Shown: piece after piece, positions 7,849 through 15,851 of the stretch
How positions within the stretch are numbered: position 1 is the stretch's first letter
Layout: each line of letters starts with the position of its first letter
DNA from: Paenibacillus mendelii
Lineage (GTDB): Bacteria; Bacillota; Bacilli; Paenibacillales; Paenibacillaceae
Length of the DNA stretch: 37,429 bases
NCBI RefSeq assembly: GCF_024498075.1
Contig: NZ_JANHOF010000029.1
Span: forward strand, 1 to 37,429
Direction of reading: 5' to 3'
The notes under the pieces: generated by a model
Database searches by the model: none
What the model was told of the DNA's origin: nothing
Seen by the model: only the letters and a program-made list of their open reading frames with translations
Made by a program: the position numbers and the translations under genes

Positions 7849-8457
7849 CTATAAAACAGGGAAATCAAAATAGCTATTGGGGTATGGTTCGTTTCTTAAT
7901 ACATAGTGCCACCATTCGAAGCTATAGGGTTCAAACCCACTGTTTTCCATAATGGAACGCAAGCGTCTGCGATTTTGCGCTTCCATGCTTGTAACCCCTT
8001 TTGCTGCATGGTGTGAACGCTCATCCATAAAATCGAAGCTGCCTCCCATGGAAACAAGCGCCCCCGTATCCAAGTGGTAAAGCGTAAGATCAATAGCACT
8101 TCCGCGACTATGACTTGATTGTGACGCAATATATCCCTTTGCAAACATCTCGGTCCGCTCGATATTCGGATAGAATCTTTCTTTTGTGAGGTTGTCTTCC
8201 GGTTGTTCTGACCACCGCAGGAAGCAATCCACCGCACGTTTGGGCCGATACCCGTCCCATAACAGCAAACCGTACCCCAGATCCGCCGCTTGTTTTTGCG
8301 TCTCCAGCAGCGCAAGGGCTAAGGCATGTGTTCCCACGATGCGATTGACCTCGTATCCGTCTACCGGTTTCCCTGTGAAATTGTCCCATGTGGCATATTT
8401 GGCGTCCCAGCGAGCACCGTGCAATATTTCATCTAAAAAAACGAATCCCTTTTCCAT
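7849..8457 (-). CDS. vanX: D-Ala-D-Ala dipeptidase VanX
   Basis: A zinc dipeptidase that cleaves cytoplasmic D-Ala-D-Ala so that only D-Ala-D-Lac enters the cell wall. From the ATG at 8457 the protein has 202 residues, the same as enterococcal VanX. The alternative upstream GTG at 8466 lacks a ribosome site of its own, while AAAGGGGTG is well placed for the ATG. The key residues are present: Arg in LLLWDGYRPKRAV, the zinc ligands His and Asp in SSHSRGSAIDL, and Glu and His in FEWWHYVLR. It follows the ligase by a few bases and is surely co-transcribed with it. It is intact, unlike the second copy at 5795-6182. Confidence 0.95.
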   Translation of the reverse strand: MEKGFVFLDEILHGARWDAKYATWDNFTGKPVDGYEVNRIVGTHALALALLETQKQAADLGYGLLLWDGYRPKRAVDCFLRWSEQPEDNLTKERFYPNIERTEMFAKGYIASQSSHSRGSAIDLTLYHLDTGALVSMGGSFDFMDERSHHAAKGVTSMEAQNRRRLRSIMENSGFEPYSFEWWHYVLRNEPYPNSYFDFPVL

Positions 8458-8462
8458 GCGTA

Positions 8463-9494
8463 TCACCCCTTTAACGCAAGTACGATCAGGCGGTCAATCA
8501 GTTCGGGAAGCGTTATGCCTGCAGCTGCCATCATCCGGGGATAACGGCTGTATGACGTGAACCCGGGCAACGTATTGACTTCGTTAAGCACGATGCGGCC
8601 GTTATCTTGTAAAAACATATCAATGCGGGAAAGACCTCTACAGCCGAGCGCCTTATAGATTTGTTTTGCCAACTCCCGTATCCGTCCTCGCTCCTCTGCC
8701 GACAGGTGTGCGGGAACGGTTATAACCGCGTTTTCGGAGCCTTTTTCCGGCTCGGTCTCCTGATGAATGCGAAAGAGACCGTGCGTTAGCCTAATTTGGT
8801 CCACCTCGCCGGCAATCAACTCGGAACGGTTGCCCATCACGGCACAACCGACCTCACAGCCGACAACAGCCTGCTCGATTAAGATTTTGCTATCATATTG
8901 ACTGGCCTCTTCAATCGCGGCCTCCAATTCGTCAGCACCACCCACTTTTGTCACGCCAAAGGATGAACCTGAACGCGCCGGCTTAACAAAAACAGGATAG
9001 GTAAACGCATCTGTTGCTGCCCTGTCGTCTTCATGAATAACCCAAAATTCGGGAGTCGCGATGCCGGCGTTTTTCGCCATGATGTAGGCCATCGACTTGT
9101 CCATACAAATCGCGGAGCTTTGAATATCGCAGCCCACATAGGGGATACCGGACAATTCAAACAGACCTTGTATCGCTCCATCTTCACCCGACTTGCCGTG
9201 CAAAACCGGAAATGCGACATCAACATGGTGGATTTCATATGAATTGTTTTTTAGAACAAGCAATCCGTGCGTTTTTTTATCTGGAGAGAGCACGGCTGAA
9301 TAACCATTGCCGTTTTCCCATTCCGGGCCAGGTTTTTCGCACATTTTCCAAACACCGAATTTCGTAATGCCGATGTATAACGGCTCGTATTTTTCGGTGT
9401 CCAGGTTAGCGGCGATCTCCATTGCGGATTTGACCGACACATCATGCTCTTCCGAGCAACCGCCAAACAGGATTGCAACTTTTACTTTATCCAT
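8463..9494 (-). CDS. vanA-like: D-Ala:D-Lac ligase, VanA-type
   Basis: An ATP-grasp ligase of 343 residues, the length of VanA, that joins D-Ala to D-Lac. The N-terminal domain has KVAILFGGCSEEHDVSVKSA. The middle has the ATP-binding segment YPVFVKPARSGSSFGVTKV. The omega loop reads GEVDQIRLTHGLFRIHQE, and its His at about position 244 is the residue that distinguishes D-lactate ligases from housekeeping Ddl. The C-terminus NEVNTLPGFTSYSRYPRMM carries the metal and phosphate contacts. By memory it matches VanA most closely, then VanF/VanM and VanB; an alignment is needed to name the subtype. The start has AAAGGAG upstream and overlaps vanH by 8 bases. Confidence 0.95.
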   Translation of the reverse strand: MDKVKVAILFGGCSEEHDVSVKSAMEIAANLDTEKYEPLYIGITKFGVWKMCEKPGPEWENGNGYSAVLSPDKKTHGLLVLKNNSYEIHHVDVAFPVLHGKSGEDGAIQGLFELSGIPYVGCDIQSSAICMDKSMAYIMAKNAGIATPEFWVIHEDDRAATDAFTYPVFVKPARSGSSFGVTKVGGADELEAAIEEASQYDSKILIEQAVVGCEVGCAVMGNRSELIAGEVDQIRLTHGLFRIHQETEPEKGSENAVITVPAHLSAEERGRIRELAKQIYKALGCRGLSRIDMFLQDNGRIVLNEVNTLPGFTSYSRYPRMMAAAGITLPELIDRLIVLALKG

Positions 9495-10455
9495 GCGCTA
9501 GGCTCCTTTCAAAGTCCAAACAGTTTTTAATTGTATTTTCAACGGTATCACGCAACGCCTGTTCGGTATAATAAGCCGTATGCGGCGTAATGATCACGTT
9601 CGGCATCCTTTGAAGTTTCAGTAAAAATTGATTATCAATTGATTTTTGTGTGCAATCAAAGTAGAAAAGCCCTTCCTCTCCCTCCAATACATCTAATGCG
9701 GCCCCGCCTAGTTTTCCGTTTTCTAATGCTTTAATAAGCGCATCGGTATCTATAAGCGCTCCACGTCCTGTATTGATAATAAACGCGCCTTGCTTCATTC
9801 CCCTCATTTGTTCGTGACCGATGATATGATGCGTATCCGCACCCAGCGGCACATGAAGTGTAACAATATCGCTGTTTCGCAGTAACTCGTCAAGCGGAAC
9901 ATAGTCTGCCGTTATTTTCTGGCCGCGATCATAAGCCAGCACACGACATCCAAATGCCCGCAGCCGCTCAATAACCGCTTGGCCTATTTGACCGGTTCCC
10001 AGCACGCCGACTGTCATGTCGCGCAGTACCTTGCCGCGGACGCTATCCAGCCTGAAATCATGTTTTTCCACAGAGCGTACAATGGACTTCGCGTTGCGTA
10101 TCGCCATAAGCATCAGCATTAGGGTAAAATCAGCAACGCTATCCGGCGAATACGTCACATTGCCGATAGCGATGCCCATTCTCTTAGCAGCAGTTGTATC
10201 TATATGATTGCAGCCGATGCTTCGGGTAGAGATATATTTCACTCCGCCTCTCTTCAGCGCAAGAAGAAGAGAGGCGGAAACCTCGGATTTGTGGCTCACA
10301 CTGATACATTGATTGCAGGGGGCTGATATAGCATTGGTTTCTGATACGGCGTCGCTAATAATAGTAGGCATGACGCCAAAGCGAGGTGACAGTCTGCGGA
10401 ACACGTCCGCCTCATCTTGCTCGCAACCATAAACGGTAATGCCAGTGTTGTTCAT
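9487..10455 (-). CDS. vanH: D-lactate dehydrogenase VanH
   Basis: An NAD(P)H-dependent 2-hydroxyacid dehydrogenase that reduces pyruvate to D-lactate for the ligase. The 322-residue length from the ATG at 10455 equals VanH. Features in order are the catalytic-domain segment KYISTRSIGCNHIDTTAA, the Rossmann loop GVLGTGQIGQAVIERLRAFG near residue 150, the substrate Arg in INTGRGALID, the Glu region LEGEEGLFYFD and the catalytic His in ITPHTAYYTEQA. The ATG overlaps the vanW stop by one base (TGATG), so translation is likely coupled. A TTG three bases upstream is in frame but less likely. Confidence 0.95.
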   Translation of the reverse strand: MNNTGITVYGCEQDEADVFRRLSPRFGVMPTIISDAVSETNAISAPCNQCISVSHKSEVSASLLLALKRGGVKYISTRSIGCNHIDTTAAKRMGIAIGNVTYSPDSVADFTLMLMLMAIRNAKSIVRSVEKHDFRLDSVRGKVLRDMTVGVLGTGQIGQAVIERLRAFGCRVLAYDRGQKITADYVPLDELLRNSDIVTLHVPLGADTHHIIGHEQMRGMKQGAFIINTGRGALIDTDALIKALENGKLGGAALDVLEGEEGLFYFDCTQKSIDNQFLLKLQRMPNVIITPHTAYYTEQALRDTVENTIKNCLDFERSLAHG

Positions 10456-11282
10456 CAATTTTTCGCCCCCTTGATTTCTACGTCATCCAGCAGAGGGTAG
10501 CAGATTTTACATTTGTTGGTGTAAAGCAGCTTTTGCCCTGTTATTTCACTGGTGTCCGCGTTAATTTCCGCTCTCTCAACCTTGACGTATTCATAAATCT
10601 CGCCGCTTTCGCGGAAATACTCGGTGCTGCCGTTTGTGACTTTGTACAGCACTTGGGGTCGTTTGTCTACGAACACAGTTCCTATGATGTTTTCATCATC
10701 GAACGCCACTGAAATTTGATATGTGCAATCGGTATCGTTTCGCGCCTTTAAGTCAATCCATCCCTCGGAGATTGTTGCGTCCACTCCTTTGATCTCGTCA
10801 CTGTTTGGTTCGGGAAACTCCTTGACATTGTGGCCGCTCCGCTCGGTGACCATCAGCGGCGTGTGCAGGAACATCCAAAATAGCAGATTGCTCATTTGAC
10901 ACATACCGCCACCAGACATGGTGGTGAGTTTTCCATTTACCACTGTAAGACCGTCTTTATAGGAAATATGCTTATCCGCATGGCGAACAAGCCGCCAAAA
11001 GGAAAAGGTTTCACCCGGTCTTATCAAAAGACCGTTCAGTGTCTTTGCCGCCAGCTTCAGGTTAAACACTTTATTTTCCTGATACATCATATCGAAGCCG
11101 GTATTGCTATTGTATAATGCGCAGCCCGCTTCAAAGATCTTGTAAGGAAGCTGCGACTCGTCAATGGTTCCCGCATAGCGAAGGCCATCAAGCCGCATAC
11201 CGGCATAAAAACACATCTTCCGTTGCATTACCCTGACCGGTAGCAGGAATGGGAATAATTGCGTTAGTCTTTTTCTTCTCAT
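10455..11282 (-). CDS. vanW: VanW family protein
   Basis: A 275-residue protein with the VanW core: RPGETFSFWRLVRHADK, YKDGLTVVNGKLTTMSGGGM and CQMSNLLFWMFLHTPL in the middle third. A C-terminal region ends in LLYTNKCKICYPL. Its biochemical role is not established; it is characteristic of VanB-type clusters, where it sits between vanY and vanH exactly as here. The sequence looks close to remembered VanW of VanB clusters, from RKRLTQ at the start to the end. The ribosome site is weak (GGTG), so translation may depend on the upstream gene 38 bases away. Confidence 0.92.
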   Translation of the reverse strand: MRRKRLTQLFPFLLPVRVMQRKMCFYAGMRLDGLRYAGTIDESQLPYKIFEAGCALYNSNTGFDMMYQENKVFNLKLAAKTLNGLLIRPGETFSFWRLVRHADKHISYKDGLTVVNGKLTTMSGGGMCQMSNLLFWMFLHTPLMVTERSGHNVKEFPEPNSDEIKGVDATISEGWIDLKARNDTDCTYQISVAFDDENIIGTVFVDKRPQVLYKVTNGSTEYFRESGEIYEYVKVERAEINADTSEITGQKLLYTNKCKICYPLLDDVEIKGAKN

Positions 11283-11320
11283 GGTTACACCAGTCTTTCC
11301 ATTTCATTAAAAGTCACCAT

Positions 11321-12439
11321 TCAACGCCTCCTCAGTCCGCTGGGAGCAGCAGAAGGGGTAGCATTGTTTTCTTGGGGCAGGGATATTGTCGGGTCTATTG
11401 CACTAAAAACAGTTAGGCAGTCCGAAAATCTGATACCCGCAGAGGAACCCATGACAACACAAATATATGTTTGTCCATTTATGTCAGCCGCTGAAACAAG
11501 GCAGGAACCAGCATCCCCGGTAGTGCCGGTTTTAAGTCCGATAGCCTTGGAATAATAGTATTGGCTATCAGGGTTTATCAACTCGTTAGTATTGCGATAA
11601 GTAACTTCCCGCCCATTCATCCATGTATCATATATCTTGTAACTGCCCATAATTTCAGACAGAGCATTATTGCCTAAACACACTTTTGCTATCTGCGCGA
11701 GTTCAAAAGCGGTTGTGTACTGCCCGTCCGCATCGTAGCCGTCAGGGGCTATAAAATTGGAAGAAGTTGCTCCAACTTTTTTTGCTTTTTGATTCATCGC
11801 ATCGACAAACACTTTAACAGCCTGCTGCGCTCCAAGGCCATCTTCACCGGCTATCCTTTTCCCCGCATTAACAGCAAGTGTGTACGCAGCGTCATTGCCG
11901 GAGGGAAGCAACAAAGCGACTAAAAGTTGTCTGACCGTCAGCGTATCCCCATTACTAAGCCATGCTCTGGAAGAATCAGAGGCAATCAGGTCTATCTCCG
12001 AGCCAACTGTAATCGTATCATCAAGGGAGCAATAATCTAAGGCTGTTAAAGCTGTAAGCATTTTGGCTGTGCTTGCCGGAGCGATATGCTTATCGCTGTT
12101 TTTCTGATAGAGAACAGAATTGGTATCAACATTTAGTACATAGGCGTTTGTTGCCATAATATCTACCGAAATGTTTTCAATGTCCTCTGAATAAGCGGAA
12201 TTTACATTTTTTTGCTGTGAATTAGTATTTGCCTCAGAAGTCTGCTCAAAAGACTGCTCATCGTCCTCTGTGTGGGTGGAACCTGCATCTCCTTGTAGCG
12301 AATTAGCAGGCAGTTCTGTGTTCGTCGGCGAAATGGCTGCTGCCGACGAGGGCGGCGTGGTCGTGCTGCTGTTGCAAGCAGCGAGGGAAAGCACGAGAAA
12401 AAGCGCTAAAACGAGTGCGATTAGCTTTTTCATTTTCAC
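11321..12439 (-). CDS. Serine D-Ala-D-Ala carboxypeptidase (S11 family), VanY role
   Basis: A lipoprotein penicillin-binding-type carboxypeptidase that would remove the terminal D-Ala from pentapeptides outside the membrane. The lipobox LSLAAC follows a short hydrophobic signal, then comes a Ser/Thr/Asn-rich linker of about 70 residues. The catalytic SxxK is in PASTAKMLTAL, the SxN in LPSGNDAAYTLAV and the KTG in AIGLKTGTTGDAGS. The GTG at 12439 is the better start because GAGG lies 9 bases upstream; an ATG at 12454 is in frame but lacks a site. VanB clusters carry a metallo-VanY here, whereas a serine enzyme recalls VanD clusters. It is the first gene after the second van promoter. Confidence 0.88.
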   Translation of the reverse strand: MKMKKLIALVLALFLVLSLAACNSSTTTPPSSAAAISPTNTELPANSLQGDAGSTHTEDDEQSFEQTSEANTNSQQKNVNSAYSEDIENISVDIMATNAYVLNVDTNSVLYQKNSDKHIAPASTAKMLTALTALDYCSLDDTITVGSEIDLIASDSSRAWLSNGDTLTVRQLLVALLLPSGNDAAYTLAVNAGKRIAGEDGLGAQQAVKVFVDAMNQKAKKVGATSSNFIAPDGYDADGQYTTAFELAQIAKVCLGNNALSEIMGSYKIYDTWMNGREVTYRNTNELINPDSQYYYSKAIGLKTGTTGDAGSCLVSAADINGQTYICVVMGSSAGIRFSDCLTVFSAIDPTISLPQENNATPSAAPSGLRRR

Positions 12440-12485
12440 TATAGTAGTCCTCATATGGCATAAAACAGGTATTTGCGTGTTGTCA

Positions 12486-12550
12486 TGCTGATATTATTGC
12501 AAAGCAATCTGTATTTTCCCTGTAGCCAACCTGTAGTTTGTCTGTAGCGG
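12486..12550 (-). promoter_or_regulatory. Second van promoter with four phased CTACAG repeats
   Basis: Forward CTGTAT at 12509 and CTGTAG at 12520, 12531 and 12542 (minus strand CTACAG) recur at an exact 11-bp period, one helical turn. A minus-strand -10-like TAATAT lies at 12491-12496, and no -35 is visible where the repeats end. This is the layout of a site for a response-regulator activator, most simply VanR. The same motif at the same period lies before vanR. Confidence 0.7.
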
Positions 12551-12556
12551 AGAGAA

Positions 12557-12592
12557 ATAAAAAAGACCGGCAGGAATAACCCTGTCGGTCAA
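12557..12592 (-). terminator. Terminator after vanZ
   Basis: GACCGGCAGG at 12565-12574 pairs with CCTGTCGGTC at 12581-12590 over a 6-base loop, followed on the minus strand by TTTTTTATTT. It separates vanR-vanS-vanZ from the resistance genes that start at the next promoter. Confidence 0.85.
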
Positions 12593-12616
12593 AGTGAAAA
12601 GGTATGATCGCTAACA

Positions 12617-13150
12617 TCAGGGATGCAGACGCTTCATGACAAAATGGCTGAGGTAAAACAGATGGGCGAAACGTGCTACTACGCAAACTGTTACTACCAA
12701 AGCAAGTATATTTACAATCCTAAAAGTCCTGTTTTTGAAAATTCTGAACAATAAAGCATAAATGCCAATGCCGATTACCCCTCCAAGCGTGTTGCCGAGT
12801 ACATCAGTAATATCACTTCTTCCAATCGCAAAAATGAATTGTATGACTTCAAACACTAAAGTTAAGCTGATAATTGGAAGGACTTTTTTCATGAAAGGCC
12901 ATTCGTTTTTTAGCATACAGATATAGATGCCGAGCGGCATAAAAAGAAGTATATTATCAATAATTTCACGCAAGATTAAAACTCCGTTTTCATCGAAAGA
13001 CCCCTGAAATGGAATCAGGTTAATTACTCGTATTCCGTCTGATAATTTTTCGGAATAAAACGGCAGTTTAAAGAGGATAATTCCTACTTGCAGCAGTATA
13101 TATACTACGAACAACGCGATTGTAAGTGTGTTTCGCTTTTCTGGTTTCAT
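12617..13150 (-). CDS. vanZ: VanZ family membrane protein
   Basis: The 177-residue membrane protein has about four hydrophobic segments, starting at residue 10 (IALFVVYILLQVGIILFKLP). It has the VanZ signature: INLIPFQGS, then IIDNILLFMPLGIYICML, then EVIQFIFAIGRSDITDVLGN and the following TLGGVIGIGIY. VanZ of VanA clusters gives low-level teicoplanin resistance by an unclear mechanism, and relatives are widespread in Gram-positives. Here it follows vanS by 20 bases with the ribosome site GAGGAG. It ends before a terminator, so it is expressed with the two-component system rather than with vanHAX, which is unusual compared with VanA, where vanZ is last. Confidence 0.88.
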   Translation of the reverse strand: MKPEKRNTLTIALFVVYILLQVGIILFKLPFYSEKLSDGIRVINLIPFQGSFDENGVLILREIIDNILLFMPLGIYICMLKNEWPFMKKVLPIISLTLVFEVIQFIFAIGRSDITDVLGNTLGGVIGIGIYALLFRIFKNRTFRIVNILALVVTVCVVARFAHLFYLSHFVMKRLHP

Positions 13151-13170
13151 TATTTATCTCCTCGTCGCTT

Positions 13171-14511
13171 TTACGCCTTCGGCAAGTTCATCCAAAACAG
13201 AACGCCGTCAGGGGCGTTTTCGAAAGCGAAATCAACATTTATTGACTCCAGCATTTTCCTCACAATGGTCAGTCCCAAGCCGCTTCGCCTGTCTTTCCGG
13301 CTCCGCGCCTTATCTACACGGTAGAATGGGTCAAACAGCTTCGGCAACACCGCATCGTCAATCCTTGCCCCTGTGTTTAGTATGCAAAGGCGGTATTGAT
13401 TTGCCACAGGCTCACTCCATATCCGAATCTCACCGCCATTGGGCGTGTTCTGCACCGCATTCAAAATGATGTTGGAAAGCGCCTTTTGGAGCATTTTATG
13501 GTCGGCAAGGCAGGCCTCTCCGTCAGGAATGTCCGTAACAATACGCTGACCGTTTGCCTCAGCCAATATCTGAAAGTCAGGAAGTATGTCAGCAACTATA
13601 TGTCTTATGTCCAGCCTTTCAGGAACGGGTACGATTTTCCCTTTGTTCAGATTAACAATTTCCAGTATTTCAGAAATAATTTTGCTCTGCGCGTCCATCA
13701 TCTTCACGCATTCGCGCAGGTATTTGGGGTGGTCTTTGTAATCGCCTACATTTTCAAGCATTCCCTCCAACAAGACGCTTGTGGCTGCGATAGGCGTTTT
13801 GAGTTCATGGGAAGCCGCCGAGAAAAAATATCGCTGTGTTGCTTCCAACTCACGCTCCCGTAGGATTTCGTCCTCTAATTTGGATATGGTTTCTTTCAAC
13901 TTGCCGTACATAGAATGAACATCTCGGGCTAATGCACCAAGTTCATCATTACGCTCCGGCAACGGCGGGACTGCTTCGAGATTAGCCATCTTATTCGTAG
14001 CATCCGCCAGAGTTTTGATTGGTCTTGTCATCTGCCTAGCAAAGACAAACGCGCTTATGACGCAGACAGCAAGCATAGCAGACAACACTACGAGGGCTTG
14101 CGCATTCCACTTATCGTAGTCTAACGCGAAAAGATCACTTTTTAGCACATAAAGTAAATAATCATTGTCCATACGCAACAATATTGTGCTACTGTAAGGT
14201 GGTGCGCCGCTTTCGATGCCGGATGTTTCGGCTTCGGGTGTTGCGTAAACAATGTGTCCTTCCATGTCCTTGATGTAGAATTGCATGGACTGGTTCTTTT
14301 CGTAGAACTGCCTCGCCACTTCTGTGATGTTATTTTCGCCTTTCGACTGGATAACGATTCTCTGATAGGTGCTGGTGATTTCCTGCAATCGAACACGTGA
14401 GAAATAGGAGATAATCTGTGTCGATAGCAGGGCTGCCGTCACGCCAACCAACAGTATCGAGAGAATTATTGTATAAATGAATACCTTGAAGAAGATTCCT
14501 CTTTTTTTCAT
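13171..14511 (-). CDS. vanS: Sensor histidine kinase VanS (VanB-type)
   Basis: The 446-residue kinase has a first membrane helix at about 8-30 and a roughly 105-residue extracytoplasmic domain. A second helix at about 137-158 (ALVVLSAMLAVCVISAFVFA) and a HAMP linker (TRPIKTLADATNKMANL) follow. The phospho-acceptor His lies in ASHELKTPIA near 237. The ATPase has the N box NIILNAVQNTPNGG, a DPFYRVDKARSRK segment and the G box RSGLGLTIVRKML. The whole cytoplasmic part reads very like VanS of VanB clusters, while the outer domain differs. That matters because the VanB sensor domain determines which glycopeptides induce. The start overlaps the vanR stop by 4 bases. Confidence 0.93.
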   Translation of the reverse strand: MKKRGIFFKVFIYTIILSILLVGVTAALLSTQIISYFSRVRLQEITSTYQRIVIQSKGENNITEVARQFYEKNQSMQFYIKDMEGHIVYATPEAETSGIESGAPPYSSTILLRMDNDYLLYVLKSDLFALDYDKWNAQALVVLSAMLAVCVISAFVFARQMTRPIKTLADATNKMANLEAVPPLPERNDELGALARDVHSMYGKLKETISKLEDEILRERELEATQRYFFSAASHELKTPIAATSVLLEGMLENVGDYKDHPKYLRECVKMMDAQSKIISEILEIVNLNKGKIVPVPERLDIRHIVADILPDFQILAEANGQRIVTDIPDGEACLADHKMLQKALSNIILNAVQNTPNGGEIRIWSEPVANQYRLCILNTGARIDDAVLPKLFDPFYRVDKARSRKDRRSGLGLTIVRKMLESINVDFAFENAPDGVLFWMNLPKA

Positions 14512-15173
14512 GTCATTTCTTCCTCCACTCGGTAACCTACGCCACGAACAGTCTTGATAATATTATCCGGTAATTTCGCTCGCAGGTTTTTGATGTGGGT
14601 ATGTACTGTGCTGACATCACCATCAAAGTCATAGCCCCATATGCGGGATAAGATAATTTCATGAGATAACGTCCTGCCCCTGTTCTGAACCAATAGCATA
14701 AGGATTTCAAATTCTTTGATTGTCAAGGGCAACTCCCTGTTTTCATAAACCGCCTTGAAATCCTCCGGCAAAAGCGTCAGCTTGCCGCAGCAGACTTCCT
14801 TTGCCAACGCGCCGCTTCGCCGGAGCAGGGCTTCCACACGTTTCAGTAGAAGCTGGATTTTGAACGGCTTTGTCACATAATCGTCCGCTCCGCCATCAAA
14901 CGCCCGGATTTGATTATCGTCGTCTGAAAGGGCGGTCATCATCAAAATAGGCGTATTATTCAGCTTGCGAAACTCCCGTAAAAGCTCGTGACCGCTTATA
15001 CCAGGCAGCATGATGTCGAGAATGACAACCTGGTATATATTATCATAATATTTTTTAAGCGCTTCGCTACCATCTAGGCAGGTGTCTACTTTATATCCGG
15101 CTTCGCTTAAAAAGACTTTGACGGTATTACATATATGCTCGTCATCCTCGACAAGCAGAATTCGTATGCCCAT
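14508..15173 (-). CDS. vanR: Response regulator VanR (VanB-type)
   Basis: The 221-residue OmpR/PhoB-type activator has a receiver with the acidic pair at 10-11, the phospho-acceptor Asp53 in VVILDIMLPG, a Thr/Ser switch in MMTALSDD and the Lys in YVTKPF. The C-terminal winged helix runs from about 125 and includes LTIKEFEILMLLVQNRGRTL and TVHTHIKNLRAKL. The start ATG at 15173 has a perfect AGGAGGG upstream; a longer in-frame extension to 15338 overlaps the preceding HTH gene and has no site. It reads very close to remembered VanR of VanB clusters. It presumably activates its own promoter and the one at 12486-12550. Confidence 0.94.
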   Translation of the reverse strand: MGIRILLVEDDEHICNTVKVFLSEAGYKVDTCLDGSEALKKYYDNIYQVVILDIMLPGISGHELLREFRKLNNTPILMMTALSDDDNQIRAFDGGADDYVTKPFKIQLLLKRVEALLRRSGALAKEVCCGKLTLLPEDFKAVYENRELPLTIKEFEILMLLVQNRGRTLSHEIILSRIWGYDFDGDVSTVHTHIKNLRAKLPDNIIKTVRGVGYRVEEEMT

Positions 15174-15189
15174 AAATATCCCTCCTGAA

Positions 15190-15225
15190 AAAGATAGCAT
15201 TGTAATCTGTAGTTTCACTGTAGAT
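15190..15225 (-). promoter_or_regulatory. vanR promoter with two phased CTACAG repeats
   Basis: Forward CTGTAG at 15207-15212 and 15218-15223 (minus CTACAG) are 11 bp apart. They are followed in the minus direction by -10-like TACAAT (15199-15204) or TATCTT (15191-15196). They lie between the stop of the HTH gene and the vanR ribosome site. Matching motif and period upstream of the carboxypeptidase gene indicate common control. Confidence 0.65.
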
Positions 15226-15408
15226 TTAAGATTTTTTTCGTTCTGATTTAAATCGTCCATCAAATGGCTTTTCCGCATCCTTGGGCATTGCCCAAGAGCG
15301 CCCAAAGCGTACCACGCCGGGGATACGGTCTTCTTCACAGAGTTTTTGAACGCGACGCTCTGAGATACCCCATCTTTCTGAGGCCTCTTTCACTGACATT
15401 GCATCCAT
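15226..15408 (-). CDS. Small HTH protein (MerR/excisionase-like), 60 aa
   Basis: A helix-turn-helix of the DNA-binding excisionase type: MSVKEASERWGISERRVQKL, then CEEDRIPGVVRFGRSWAMPK, with a basic tail. The start ATG at 15408 has a perfect AGGAGG 7 bases upstream, so it is likely expressed. Small proteins of this kind are common on Firmicute integrative elements and in gene-regulatory roles. It lies immediately upstream of the vanR promoter repeats and in the same direction. It could be part of the regulatory circuit or a leftover of the element that carried the cluster. Confidence 0.8.
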   Translation of the reverse strand: MDAMSVKEASERWGISERRVQKLCEEDRIPGVVRFGRSWAMPKDAEKPFDGRFKSERKKS

Positions 15409-15486
15409 AATCGGCCTCCTACGAGTTTTCGTCCATTATATACGGATATACGAATAATATAAAGTTGATTTGCCCTGTGTCTACAG

Positions 15487-15755
15487 TTAGTTATCATTCA
15501 CACAAATGAAACAACCGCCACTCACTGGTATGATATCCAGGGGGTGGCGGGCTTTGGATATGTTTCTCATGCAGACAAACAATTTCACGATACCTCGATG
15601 AAACGTAGAACCACAATAAGTTGCATCCCTAATCAGTCCAGCAAATTGGCATCTCATTTCAAGTTTGCTGACAATTCGGGTAGACTCAAATAATTCTTGG
15701 GAATGTGACTGCTGGAGAATAGGTATGTCTTATCATCAATTATTGCTTTGTACAT
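15487..15755 (-). pseudogene. Frameshifted unknown gene, about 89 codons
   Basis: An ATG at 15753-15755 with AAGGGGG upstream starts MYKAIIDDKTYLF, which stops after 33 residues. A second frame overlaps it and runs on as ILQQSHSQELFESTRIVSKL, EMRCQFAGLIRDATYCGSTF, HRGIVKLFVCMRN and on to SGGCFICVNDN, stopping at 15487. Joining the frames near DKTY gives one coherent protein of about 89 residues. The length from start to stop (269) is one base short of a multiple of three, consistent with a one-base loss. Several Cys are present. The family is not recognised. Confidence 0.55.
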
Positions 15756-15851
15756 AGACTAATCCCCCTTATAAGATCAACCAAAATTTGGATAGAGCTA
15801 TCGTAACAAAATACATTTATTTTAGCTACCTTAAGATCAAGGGAGTATCAC

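Noticed and set aside
15173..15338. Longer VanR beginning upstream at 15338
   Set aside because: It would overlap the HTH gene and the promoter repeats, while the ATG at 15173 has a perfect ribosome site and gives the family length.
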